Source: Ahaetulla prasina (taxonomy: Eukaryota > Chordata > Lepidosauria > Squamata > Colubridae). From it: a DNA stretch of 64,000 bases. Below, one piece after another: positions 11,486 through 22,022 of this stretch. The position numbers and the translations under genes are program-made. The notes under the pieces are model-generated. The model made no database searches and was not told the DNA's origin. It worked only from the letters and a program-made list of their open reading frames with translations. Location: positions 34,563,935 through 34,627,934 of the forward strand of contig NC_080541.1 of NCBI RefSeq assembly GCF_028640845.1. Direction: 5' to 3'. The stretch's first letter is position 1. Each line of letters begins with the position of its first letter.

Positions 11486-13069
11486 TTCCTATCTCTAGGA
11501 ATATGATTGGCTGTTCCTTTCTTTGTCCTGGATTTATTTTCTATGATATGATCTATTTTCTCTGATATGGCCTTTGCAATGTTTTTCTGCAGCCAGATGA
11601 AGGGTATCCTCACTTCTCAATTACACCTATGAAAGGTATGTTATAAAACAATCATTTCTCTTATTATTATTAGAAGTACCTCACTGAGGAAGCTAGACTG
11701 CCTCTCTGTACATTGTCCTTGTCCAAGATAAATTGGCCATCAACGACTGTTGGTGACATATCTCCATGTGCCTGGCTAATGATTTGAAAAGAATGTCTAC
11801 AGCACATCAACAACAGCTATGCCAGTGCAGGTGCCTTCATGTATACCCTTAGGTTCCATATATATCCTTAGGCTCCTAATTACACGTATAAGCCTCAAAC
11901 TGCAATTCATACATTATTCCTCACTGATTTTCCTCCAAGGTAACCCATCAGAAACTGGGGTTGAAGGATAATGAAGCTGACTCAGATTATGGCATACTTG
12001 ATGCTCTATACTTTACTCAATGGATATTTGAGAGAGCATTTGAAGAAATTAGTTTGAAAATTATTGGATCCTGGGAACCTATTTTTGGACACACAATAAT
12101 CATACTGCCTTCAGTGCAAGAAAAATTTCTGAGATTATTATGGCATCCACAGTGTGAGTGAATCATGTGAAAAATATTGTCTTCCTTAACAAAATGACTT
12201 GACCCAGGATAATAAAGTTTTCTTTATGGCTCTTGGGAGAGATTCCAGGTCTATTGCAGAAAAATGAAAGGCAGGGAGGGGAAAAGGCTATGCGACTTCA
12301 ATGTTAAATTAAAATATCTACTTGGGGTGCCAAGATACATGGACACACCCCTTAGTTTTTGGAAAGCAGTGACAGACTTTAAACTCAGAAAATAAATGAG
12401 AAAAGCATAATGTATTACATTTCAAGTCTTCAGAATCTAGTTGTTTGATATTGCAGTGTTTGAAAATAAGATATAAGCGTAGTGCAAAGAATGTAATTGA
12501 CCTTTGTTCATTGTGGGAACACAGTAGCCTGCTATCTGGCTCACGTTGATATTAAATGAGTATAATATGTCAGGGGAATTGTTAGAAACCTATCTTAGAA
12601 GAATGTACAAGATCTTTAACTGGCCCAGGCAAACACAAAGAAATCTCAGAGCAATATATTTGTAGGTTTAACTTTACATCTGATCTTATTCTGCATTGTT
12701 TTTTAAAAAAATATATATGCTAATTTCAGCACTCTTGGGCAGTTCAAATACAACACTGTTTGATAACAATAACTTACATTTCTGGCAGTCTAAAATTGCC
12801 CAGCTGTTGGAGGAGCGCCTTTTGTATATTGTTCATAAAACAACCTTCTTTTTGAAAGCCCTACAGTCTTCCTTTGCGCTTGGTGTAGCCTGACATAGGT
12901 CAGCTGGCAGATGGCAAAAACTAAGGGGGAGGAGAGGGGAGAAGAGAGATGAAAAACTGATTCGACCCATCATTACTCAAGTGATAGTGAACCTACAGGA
13001 GTAAAGCCGTACCATTCTTTTTGAATTATTCCTAAATTGCTCCCTAACTCTTCGGGTGCCCCTTCCAAT
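11486..13069. other. No recognised feature
   Basis: AT-rich DNA; short open stretches at 11961-12161 and 12696-12893 resemble nothing known. Confidence 0.45.
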
Positions 13070-13135
13070 TCGTTCTCTCTCTCTCTCTCTCCCTCTCTCT
13101 CCCTCCCTCCCTCCCTCCCGCCCCCTCTCTCTCTC
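13070..13135. repeat. CT/CCCT low-complexity tract
   Basis: Strand-asymmetric polypyrimidine run of mixed ct and ccct units. Confidence 0.9.
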
Positions 13136-13825
13136 ATTTGTTCACAGGTAATCTTTGATGTCTGGGCTTAGCTTGTTATGAATCCATCTCTTTACATTCC
13201 TTAAAACTGTTATTGGCCAGAATACATTTCTCTGGTGTTGACAGCTAAAAAGCAGAGGTGAAAGTGAAAGGACTAATTAGTTTGCAACTGAGGAGGGAAC
13301 TAGCAGCTAGGAAAAATCAGATCCTTCCACTACTTCTCTTTTCATGCAGACACATTTTGGTATGTACGATTATCCAAACAGAATATGTGATCTCTAGATA
13401 GAATGCATTTGTTGAAGGCTTACTCATTCTACAAAAGCGATTCTGTCAATAAATAGATCTTTTCTTAATTTTCTCTCCTCAGACCTTTTAGCATGAAGTG
13501 ATTTTGAAGCCATGATCTCAGAATACCGTGACCAGTGATTTCTATCTGGTTGATTTTTTTCCTATTAGTGATCCCTTATTTATATGCTTAGTTGCCTGTA
13601 TAAACTGTGCCTGAGACATTAATATTTGTTAAAATGACTTTTCAAATGACTTTTGCAGAAGTGATGTAGATCTTGTCTATTATAAATAATTTTTGGGGTG
13701 GAATTGTTTCAAATATACTTCCTATTAAAATGTGTGTGTGGTTTTGTTTTTTAAATCATCTCTACTCATTGATATAATTCCCAAGGGTACATGATAACTG
13801 TGTAACCTGTGGTAGTAGATAAACA
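13136..13825. other. No recognised feature
   Basis: AT-rich DNA upstream of the CR1 tail; a short GT run lies near 13731. Confidence 0.4.
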
Positions 13826-13893
13826 ATAGAATAGAACAGAACAGAACAGAACAGAACAGAACAGAACAGAACAGAACAGAACAGAATAGAATA
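13826..13893. repeat. (AGAAC)n microsatellite
   Basis: About twelve agaac units, degrading to agaat next to the CR1 3' end. It is the expanded tail of the adjacent minus-strand CR1. Confidence 0.95.
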
Positions 13894-14350
13894 ACAGAGT
13901 TGGAAAGGACCTTGGAGGTCTTCTAGTCCAACCCCCTGCTTAGGCAGGAAACCCTATATCACTTCAGACAAATGGTTGTTTAATATCTTCTTAAAAACCT
14001 CCAGTGTTGGGGAATTCACAACTTCTGGAGGCTAGTTGTTCCACTGATTAATTGTTCTAACTGTCAGGAAATTCCTCCTTAGTTCTAAGTTGCTTCTCTC
14101 CTTGATTGGTTTCCACCCATTGCTTCTTGCCCTACCCTCAGGTGCTTTGGAGAACAGCTTGACTCCCTCTTCTTTGTTGCAGCCCCTGAGATATTGGAAC
14201 AGCCCTATCATGTCACCTCAAGTCATTCTTTTCACTAGACTAATCATTTTTGTTGCTCTTCTCTGCACTCTTTCTACACTCTCAACATCTTTTTTTTTAC
14301 ATCATGGTGACCAAAACTAGATGCAGTATTCCAAGTGTGGCCTTATCAGG
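13894..14350 (-). mobile_element. 5'-truncated CR1 LINE
   Basis: Read on the minus strand, this is the last part of CR1 ORF2 plus the 3' UTR ending ggttggactagaagacctcc and tccaactctgtt. It matches the plus-strand copies at 46640 and 63346. Only the C-terminal segment (KRRTRGDMIAVFQYL-like, now broken) remains. The left limit near 14350 is approximate. Confidence 0.85.
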
Positions 14351-14407
14351 TTACAAAGCTGATAATACAATGCAATCTAGATTGGAGGACAAAATTAATT
14401 TGTTTTA

Positions 14408-14764
14408 CAGGTAGACCTTGACTTAGTGACTATTTGAAGTTCTGATCAACCTATTTGGGAGGAGGGTCCTTATGACCTGATTTGAAGTTCTGATGACTGC
14501 CCATTCATGTGCTTGCATTATAGTCACTCAGCAACCTGACTGCATTTACAGGACTGTGATTTATGATGCTTTTTGCCAGGCATATACTTCTAATTTCCAG
14601 CCAAAAACACCCAATGTGAACAATGCAGTTACTTAATGACTAGGGACATTTGCTTAATAACCGGTATAACAAAGGTCATAAATTGTGTGCAGTCATAACC
14701 TGTTTAATGACTAGTATGTTGTATACCATAATTCTAGGGTCAGTTACAGTCATAAGTCTACCTG
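14408..14764. mobile_element. TA-flanked MITE, caggtagac termini
   Basis: The left end caggtagaccttgacttagt and the right end gtcataagtctacctg are inverted repeats flanked by TA on both sides. The interior has repeated tgac/gtca motifs (cttaatgactag, gtttaatgactag) resembling, but not matching, the gtagtcctcgactta family. Non-coding. Confidence 0.6.
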
Positions 14765-14769
14765 TAATA

Positions 14770-16066
14770 TAAAATTATTTTTATTTATTAGAATTTGTCA
14801 AACAAAAACGAGAACAAGAATAAAAGAAAACAAATGCAAGGACAAGGACAATAGGCACATTAGTGCACTTATGCACGCCCCTTCTACTGACCACTTAAGT
14901 ATGAAGTAAGGTCCACGGAAGTCAATTTGTGAGTGAAACTGTGAAAATTTGTAGCTGAGACAACTGTATCAGGTAGAACATTCCAGACTTTGACAACTCT
15001 ATTACAGAAATCACATTTTTTACAGTCAAGTTTAGAACGATTTAAATATTGAGTTTAAAGCAGTTGTTCGCACACGTATTATTGCAATTAAAACATAAAA
15101 AGTCATTTACAGTTAAAGCATTACTACATATAATTTTGTATGCAATACTTAGATCTGACAGCAAGCGATGCAGTTCTAATTTATCCAAACCAAGAATTTC
15201 GAGCCTAATAGCATAGGGAATTCTATTGTGTACAGAAGAGTGCAAAAGTTTTCTTGTGAAATACTTCTGAACCCGTTCAATTGTACTGATGTCAGATATA
15301 TGGTGGGGATTCGAAACAGTTGAACAATACTCCAAGATTGGTCTAGCATAAGTTTTATAAGCTCTAATTAGCAATACAATGTTTCCAGAAAAAAAAACTT
15401 CACAAAATTAAATTTATAACTTTTAATGCTTTTTTAGCAATGCTGTTACAGTGAACTTTGGAACATAGGTCATCAGAGATAAGTACACCTAGGTCCTTGA
15501 CAAAGTGAGGATCATTTGCTAGATCAATGCCACCTAGCTTATTCTCGACATTCTGATTACGTTTACCAATATATAAGACAGAGCATTTATTGAAATTTGA
15601 AGTTGCCAAATAGATGACCATTCAGACACATAATTGAGATCACTTTGCAAAACAACAGAATTACCTGTAGAATTAAATAATTTTACATCATTGACAAACA
15701 GGACGCAATTGCTTTTAAGTTGATCTCATAAATCATTTTTATGAGCAGGGGTCTCCAACCTTGGCAACTTTAAGCCTGGTAGACTTCAACTCCCAGAATC
15801 CTGGGAGTTCTGGGAGTTGAAGTCCGCCAGGCTTAAAGTTGCCAAGGTTGGAGACCCCTGATATAGAGCAAGAAAAGCGTGGAACCTCAAACGCTGCCTT
15901 GTGGAACACCACTGTTAACTGATGCAGGATTAGATAGCGAGTTCCCTATTTTGACTTTCTGCAGTCTATTAGACAGGAAAGCAGCAATCCACTTGTACAA
16001 AGGTCCAGAAATGCTGTAAGAGTTTAATTTCTGTATAACTCACTCTACAGAATAGATTTTGGGCCA
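14770..16066 (-). mobile_element. CR1/Jockey-group LINE 3' half, interrupted by a hAT MITE
   Basis: On the minus strand this encodes the later RT and C-terminal regions of a non-LTR element: GVPQGSV near 15930, an active-site box that reads FVNDVK near 15690 where FADD is usual, DLGVLISDDL near 15490, then YKTYARPILEYCSTV (15300-15360) and IERVQKYFTRKL. Frames are broken by indels near 15400 and 15610 and by stops. A 115-bp MITE (15746-15860) sits between the GVPQGSV and FVND motifs. The 3' end runs to aattctaataaataaaaat near 14790. It belongs to the CR1/Jockey superfamily; Rex1-like or another branch, which I cannot decide. Not functional. Confidence 0.7.
15746..15860. mobile_element. hAT-type palindromic MITE, copy 1
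   Basis: Starts caggggtctccaaccttggc and ends with its reverse complement gccaaggttggagacccctg. The whole 115 bp folds on itself. Its expected 8-bp target duplication has decayed (tttatgag against atatagag), suggesting an older insertion than copies 2 and 3. Non-coding. Confidence 0.85.
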
Positions 16067-16266
16067 GTTTTCAAATAATTAAAATATTAACACACAAATA
16101 ATAGATTTTAAGGCACAATGTGTTAACATATATTAAAAACATGGAAAAATAAGTAATTTTTTGTTTGACACTTAATTTGGAGAAAAAATTCATGAAATAG
16201 GAAATCAGCAGAATAAAAGATCTCTGATCATCATGCACTTATAGTTTGAACAGAATGAGGAAACGC

Positions 16267-16596
16267 ACCATGGCCAACTTGCTGTGTGCCAACTCACTGC
16301 CAATTCGTTGTGGCCAGCTCTACCATGGCTAATTTGCTGTGGAACAACTCACTACCGGACAACTCGCTGAGGGACAATTCAACAATTTTATTTAATTATT
16401 TAAAATAATTTAAAAATATTTTAATTTTTGTCGTTCATATTTCATTTTGTCCCTTCTTTAATGATTTTTTCCCACCATTTCTTTGATGTTATGTAACTGT
16501 TGTCCCTTGGCAACTTGTCCCGTGGCAAACTGACCATGGCAAATTTGCCCATGGCAAGTTGGTGTGGCAAATTGGCCACAGCAAGTTGGCCATGGT
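16267..16596. repeat. Foldback structure with tandem-like inverted arms
   Basis: The left arm accatggccaacttgctgtg (16267-16286) has an exact 20-nt reverse complement at 16577-16596. Both arms are built from degenerate tandem copies of a 12-16-bp unit around ggcaacttg, in opposite orientation. The centre (about 16385-16490) is AT-rich. No coding potential. It may be a foldback transposon or a rearranged minisatellite. Confidence 0.7.
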
Positions 16597-16611
16597 AAGT
16601 TGGCTCTGGTG

Positions 16612-16657
16612 GTATAAAAATCTAATAAATCTAATCTAAATCTAATCTAATCTAAGT
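16612..16657. repeat. (AATCT)n-like short array
   Basis: Imperfect aatct units after ggtggtataaaaatctaata, a sequence reminiscent of LINE or SINE 3' tails. Confidence 0.7.
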
Positions 16658-17399
16658 TGTCTAGACCCATTTTTGGAAAGGTCCTAAAGATGACCTTAAT
16701 ATATATGCAGTATTCCTTCAGACCCTAGTTCATGTGGAAAACTTACATTTACTCCTTATTCAAGACTGGAGAACTGAATTGTCTCTCAGAATGTTAAAGG
16801 TGGCTTTTCCAAATGCAAATTAAAGTTTTATTTGGAGCACTCCTACCATTTGTGTTATTACTTTGCATTAGTTCTTTGAAGTGAGCATATTACCAAGCTG
16901 TTTCATATCTTGGATTTGGCTCAAGCCCTGTGGTTTAAAGATTTTTATAGCAAACTTTATACAGATCTAAATTCAATGCAATGTATTCACAGTCAGTGTA
17001 TAGATTACTTTTCTTCCAGCTATTGTCCTCTGTTGGAATTCTTGAAAGTTGTAATCCTAGTGCATCTGGATGATGCCAGACTGGAGAAAAATGACTTACA
17101 TGATTACAGTGTCAATCTGTTCAGAAGAAAACTAAATGTTTTCTTTGAGCTTGAAAACTGAACTAATGTATCCCAGGAATTAAGATGCTGTGGATATTGC
17201 TAGAGTAAAAAAGAGGGACACACAATATATATAATTAAGTTATAATTGCTGTTCAAATTGATTATGTAATCAAGAGCATGAGCATGAAACAAAGATTTTG
17301 AGTTCAAATTTTACTTCACTCATCCATTCATTCATTTGTTAGAAAATCCAGTCAGCTAAGACTCTAGACTCTGCCAAATTCCACAAAGATTTGTTGGCA
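16658..17399. other. No recognised feature
   Basis: AT-rich DNA. An 83-codon open stretch at 16910-17161 matches no family I know. Confidence 0.4.
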
Positions 17400-18196
17400 G
17401 TTTCATATTCCAGAATGCTGAAGAAGAATCAAAAGGATTATATTTTGTAGACCTGATTTTAATCAATAAGTAAGAGCTGCTTGAAAAAATTCAAGCAGCA
17501 GAAACTTTGGGGAGAAGTAACCAGATCACATGGAGCTGAAGATACTACAGAAAGACAAATAGGTTCATAGTCATACATGCACATTATAATTTATGACAGC
17601 CAATTTTCCAGACCTAGAAAAGTACTAGGTGAGATTTCCATAAACAAAAATACTTAGATCAAGGGGAGTTTAGGTTGCAAATTCTCAAAAATAAAATATT
17701 TGAAATACAATTGCCATCACTGTAGTGGAAGAGAGGAGGAGAATGGGACTGTTTCTGAAATCATTGTGGATGCATAGGTAACTTTAGACTAAATAGAACT
17801 CCAGAAGGTAGGTAACATCTGCAGAAAGAAATAAAAAGAATGTAGGATTGTAACAAAGTGGTAGTAAAGAGGCAGAACTCATGAACTCTTACTTGGCTTC
17901 AGTCTTTTTCCCACAAAAGACTGTTCAACTGTACTTAAGCAAAATATCAGACAAAAGTAGAATCCTAAGTAAATAGTTAAGGGCCACCTGGCAACCTTGA
18001 ATTAGCTTAAGAGTTCAAGATTAAGCCAGTTACACCTGAGTGTCTTGAAGGAACTTGTAGCTGTTATTTCAGAGCCCTCTAATCTTTGAGAAATGATGGA
18101 GAGTAGACATAGTGCCAGATCATGGAAAGGGGCAAATGTTGTTGCTATCTTCACAAAAGGGGGAAAAGAGGACCAAAGTAATCATGGATGAGTTAA
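17400..18196 (+). mobile_element. Old CR1 LINE fragment (ORF2 linker to RT start)
   Basis: Highly decayed. Recognisable blocks include ggattatattttgtagacct, agctgcttgaaaaaattcaa with gcagcagaaactttggg near 17470-17510, gaactcttacttggcttcag (17883), and a run near 18040-18200 corresponding to the CR1 stretch leading to the NYRPVSLTSIPG-type motif. It continues at 18576 after the SINE insertion. Many stops and shifts; identification is by family resemblance read by eye. Confidence 0.55.
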
Positions 18197-18209
18197 TTTG
18201 ATGTCAATA

Positions 18210-18561
18210 AAGGCAAAGGTAAAGGTTCCCCTCACACATATGTGCTAGTTGTTCCCGATTCTAGGGGGTGGTGCTCATCTCCATTTCAAAGCCGAAGAGC
18301 CAATGCTGTCTGAAGATGTCTCCGTGGTCATGTGGCTGGTATGACTACATGCCAAAGGTGCATGGAATGCTGTTATCTTCCTACCAAAGGTGGTCCCTAT
18401 TTTTCTACTTGCATTTTTTATGTGCTTTTGAATTGCTAGGTTGGCAGAAGCTGAGACAATTATCGGGAGACTGTTATTCAGCACTAGGGATTTGAACCAT
18501 TGAACTACCGACCTTTCAATCGACAAGTTCAGCATCTTAGCCACTGAGCCACCACATCCCC
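18210..18561 (-). mobile_element. Sauria-type tRNA-derived SINE
   Basis: Second copy of the family at 177-530, on the minus strand: the tail (tttacctttgccttt read 5'->3' on minus) is at the left, and the tRNA-like head with a ggctaagatgctgaacttgt block is at the right. A perfect 14-bp target duplication, atttgatgtcaata, lies at 18196-18209 and 18562-18575. The insertion splits a CR1 fragment at a point in its RT domain. Confidence 0.93.
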
Positions 18562-18575
18562 ATTTGATGTCAATA

Positions 18576-18680
18576 CCAAGCAACATTTTGTGAGCATTTA
18601 GAATATAAGGTATTGCCTGGCAGAGTGAGTTTAATATGAAGTTCAGGTATCAATAGCCCAGACAGGGCAGTATTCAATCA
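18576..18680 (+). mobile_element. Old CR1 LINE fragment, continuation
   Basis: After the SINE duplication the sequence resumes ccaagcaacattttgtgag, continuing the CR1 RT region interrupted at 18196. The homologous sequence fades out within about 100 bases. Confidence 0.4.
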
Positions 18681-19807
18681 AAATTCTTAATGGCTACTAA
18701 ATTCATTTTTAACCACTGATGCACCTACACATTTATAGGGGAGGGAATTATTCTTACAGTGCCTTACTTAACAGATTCAACTAGGTTTTCATTGAATCTA
18801 AGCCCTCTGGCAACTATGGATCAAGGGATCTTTAGTTCTTACCTGAATTCAACCTTTCTATTTTCAAAGTCTTCCCTCTTCTTACTCAGTATGTACTACA
18901 TTAATGCTTAATAATTTCTAACTGCTATCCTGATTGTATACCTCTTTTTGGAAGAGTCTTTTTAGAAGCAAGTTTTATCTTTTCCTGACTAGTTTTCCCC
19001 TCTCCAAAAAAAAATATTTTTATCACTTGCTTACCTTCTGTCTCCCTACTCAAATATATTATTTATAGTATGAGTTCAATGGATTCCACAAGAGGTTGCC
19101 TACAATAAGATAGTGATTAGAGAACCTATAGTAGGCTTTTTGAAGATATGATGACTTTATATTTTCTGCATGTATAGTGTGCCAAGTTAGGGAATGATGC
19201 AACTGAAGATCCAAAAAGAGGAAGAAGAAAAAAAGTAGGGCATAAATGATCTCTTGCAAGTTATAGTCTTTAATTAAATGCACCTAAATCTTTTCCAGAC
19301 CAGGAATTAAATGCCAGGAGCCCTAACAGTTTGCCTCCCAAACCAATATATGACAATTTATCACTTGTCTTTGCAATCCTACTAGAAAGGTTAAATCTAA
19401 TGGGTTCCTGAGCAAACACATAAAACCTAGCTTCCCGATCAACCATGAAGGGGTGGGAAGACAGAATAAGGGCTGTCTTTCATCACTGTAATATTTATAG
19501 CCAAACAAACGAACATTTCAGGTCTGCAAATCCTAAATTTGTTGCCAGACAGTATCTGGAGATTGTTTTGTATATTTTGATTAAATGCAGATACTGTAAA
19601 CTTTTTTCCCCCTCCTTAAAAAAGCCAAGATCTTGATCTTTCTTTTTCCTTCCAGGAATCTGGAATAAATGAGGCACCTATATGACCCTTTTCACAAAGA
19701 AACAACAGATCTTTTGTTCATGATCACAGAGGGACTTTAAAATTTGCTGTGGATCATAGAGAGTTTAGGAAAAATAATCTAGAACAAAGCTAAAAAGACA
19801 CATCATG
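18681..19807. other. No recognised feature
   Basis: AT-rich DNA without identifiable repeats or coding signal. Confidence 0.4.
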
Positions 19808-19856
19808 GTAAAATCATCATCATCAACATCATCATCATCAGCAGCAGCAGCAGCAT
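19808..19856. repeat. (ATC)n-(AGC)n trinucleotide tract
   Basis: About nine atc-type units followed by five agc units. Confidence 0.9.
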
Positions 19857-19993
19857 CCACCTTCCTAAAAAAAACTTGCTCATTTAAAGCTATTGAACAG
19901 TTCCAAGACTCTGGTTCTTCCATCCCCAAGAAGCACAAATGGACATGTAGCTGAATGAGGAAAAAATGGTTTGATATATGAAGTTCACATTTA

Positions 19994-20133
19994 AAATAAC
20001 ATAACATAACATAACATAACATAACATAACATAACATAACATAACATAACATAACATAACATAACATAACATAACATAACATAACATAACATAACATAAC
20101 ATAACATAACATAACATAACATAACAACATAAC
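19994..20133. repeat. (ATAAC)n microsatellite
   Basis: About 27 near-perfect ataac units. It abuts the 3' end of a minus-strand CR1, so it is an expanded LINE tail. The open frames across it (LCYVMLCYV periodicity) are artefacts of the repeat. Confidence 0.97.
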
Positions 20134-20210
20134 ATATAACAAAATTGGAAGGGACCTTGGAGGTCTTCTAGTCCAACCTCCTGCTCAGGCAGGAAACCCT
20201 ACACAAATGT
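20134..20210 (-). mobile_element. CR1 LINE 3' end, severely truncated
   Basis: About 75 bp of the CR1 3' UTR (reverse strand: gcaggaggttggactagaag, acctccaaggtcccttccaa), directly attached to the ataac array. Too short to carry coding sequence. Confidence 0.85.
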
Positions 20211-20402
20211 TCCTTATATTATTGTGGAAAGAATAAATTTGGTTTAGGTTCTGTAAAAACAAAAGTAGCAATCAAAGCTCATTGTTGACCACTTTTTTTT
20301 TGTCAAAGTTGACAGTTTCTTAATTTTCCTACTGAAATAAATGAAAAATATAGCAGAGAGGACAGCATTGTTTTCCTTGTCTTGTAAAACTAGGATCTAG
20401 AA

Positions 20403-20536
20403 AACGGGTGTCAAATTCATGGCGCAACGTTGCCGTCACATGACGTTTTGTGACAGTTTTCCCATTTGCGGAGCTGGGGTGGGCGTGGCCTGCATGTGAT
20501 GCACCCAGTCCACGGGCTGCCAGTTTGACATCCCTG
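20403..20536. mobile_element. hAT-type MITE, ggtgtcaaa termini
   Basis: The left end aacgggtgtcaaattcatgg and the right end cagtttgacatccctg are inverted repeats. Flanking octamers atctagaa (20395-20402) and atccagaa (20537-20544) match at 7 of 8 positions, as for a hAT duplication. 134 bp, non-coding. Confidence 0.8.
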
Positions 20537-20624
20537 ATCCAGAATGAGGCTGATTTGTGAAATAGTCAGGATAAATAAAAGAATGATTACATAGGAAATA
20601 ATTAAACCAAAGAATTTACTATAG

Positions 20625-20759
20625 CAGGGGTCTCCAACCTTGATCATTTTAAGACTTGTGGACTTCAACTCCCAGAATTCCTCAGCCAGAAAAGCTGGCT
20701 GAGGGACTCTGGGAGTTGAAGTCCACAAGTCTTAAAATGATCAAGGTTGGAGACCTCTG
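20625..20759. mobile_element. hAT-type palindromic MITE, copy 2
   Basis: Same family as 15746-15860 and 31995-32129. Near-perfect hairpin from caggggtctccaacctt to aaggttggagacctctg. Perfect 8-bp target duplication tactatag at 20617-20624 and 20760-20767. No transposase, so it was moved in trans. Confidence 0.95.
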
Positions 20760-20767
20760 TACTATAG

Positions 20768-21754
20768 CTAGTGGATGGCGTTAAAGGGGAAATAGAAATA
20801 TTCATAGAGAAAGAATACCCTGTTATCTTTCCTGTATATGTTACTTCCCTATATAAACAGCAGATGTCTACATTCTGCTGGCATAGCAAGCATGGATGAA
20901 AATACAACTATATACTCATTTCCTATTTTTATATCCATTTCACCTTCCTGGATAAGGATTATATCACTTTTTGCCATAATCCAACATTTGCTTTTGATAT
21001 CCTTCATATTGCCTGGCTATGTTCAGAGAATGCATCACCCTGTTAAATTTTTCATTTTCAGTAGGGAGAAGATTGAAGGGAATTGAGAGCATTTTGAAAG
21101 TTGAAGAGCATCTTACAATTATACTTACGAAAGAAGTGCCATGGACTTTTCTGATTCATAACACAGCACCTCTATCCACCCTTTTTCTTTTTACTTGGTT
21201 TAAGTAATCACAGACCCAACTTCTAATGTTCTCAGAGAGTAGACCCAAAAATGAGGGACTCTGGAAGGTCAACATCAATTAGAGGACTACTATCCCTTAT
21301 GCCTACTGTATGCTGCTAAATGACATGACATGAAAATTAGTCAGACTCTCTGCAATAAGGAAAACAATGAAAGTTCATTTTCCAGTAAATAGAGTAAGTT
21401 TCTCCACCTGAGCCTTTTTTCTCTGTTTGTCAAGGAAATATTTGAAGTATACCAGAGCCTTTTTTTTCTTTCTGATTTGGATTTCCTTCCTCCCTTCCCT
21501 CCATTCTGTGCTGAAATCCAACTCTTGGTATTGCTGGTTAAAAATATTAGGTAATGAGTAATAAGATTGACTGTTGCTTAGTGGTAAAGCACAGGCAAAC
21601 ATGTAAAGTTTGAAGTAGAGTTCAATTCCAAGTAAACATTCTTGGCAGCAATATGAGAACCATTGCAGTACATTTATTTATATAGAGAATTTGCTGCTGA
21701 AATGAAGAACCTTTGCTTACCTTGATTTTGTCCTGCCGCTACTTTGTGTCAGAA
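20768..21754. other. No recognised feature
   Basis: AT-rich DNA; no repeat or gene recognised. Confidence 0.4.
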
Positions 21755-22022
21755 GCGCCAAGGTGCTTCCAGGTTAAAAGGATTAGTTGGTGACATCAGT
21801 GTTGCCCAAGGGATGCCTGGCTGGAAGCTCCTTTCATATCCCTGTTAACGTGCCCACCAAAGTGATACCCATTTATCTACTCGCATTTGCATGCTTTTGA
21901 ACTGTTAGGTGAACAGGAGATGGAGATCTGACAGGCGCTCACCCCATCACACAGCAGCAGTTGGGTTTCGAACCTAGGCTTGCAGATTGTCAGCCCACTG
22001 TTCTACCCAAGTGAGCCATCAC
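21755..22022 (-). mobile_element. Diverged tRNA-derived SINE
   Basis: On the minus strand the head reads gatggctcacttgggtagaa (A-box-like) and ggttcgaaacccaa (B-box-like). The body (caaaagcatgcaaatgcgag, tggtgggcacgttaacaggg) resembles Sauria-type SINE bodies. More diverged than the copies at 177 and 18210; no clear target duplication. Confidence 0.7.

Noticed and set aside
16267..16596. CRISPR array
   Set aside because: Short similar units are present but are degenerate, lack regular spacers and lie in opposite orientations; the window is eukaryotic.
19765..20142. Open frames encoding LCYVM repeats
   Set aside because: They are translation of the (ATAAC)n microsatellite and have no gene context.
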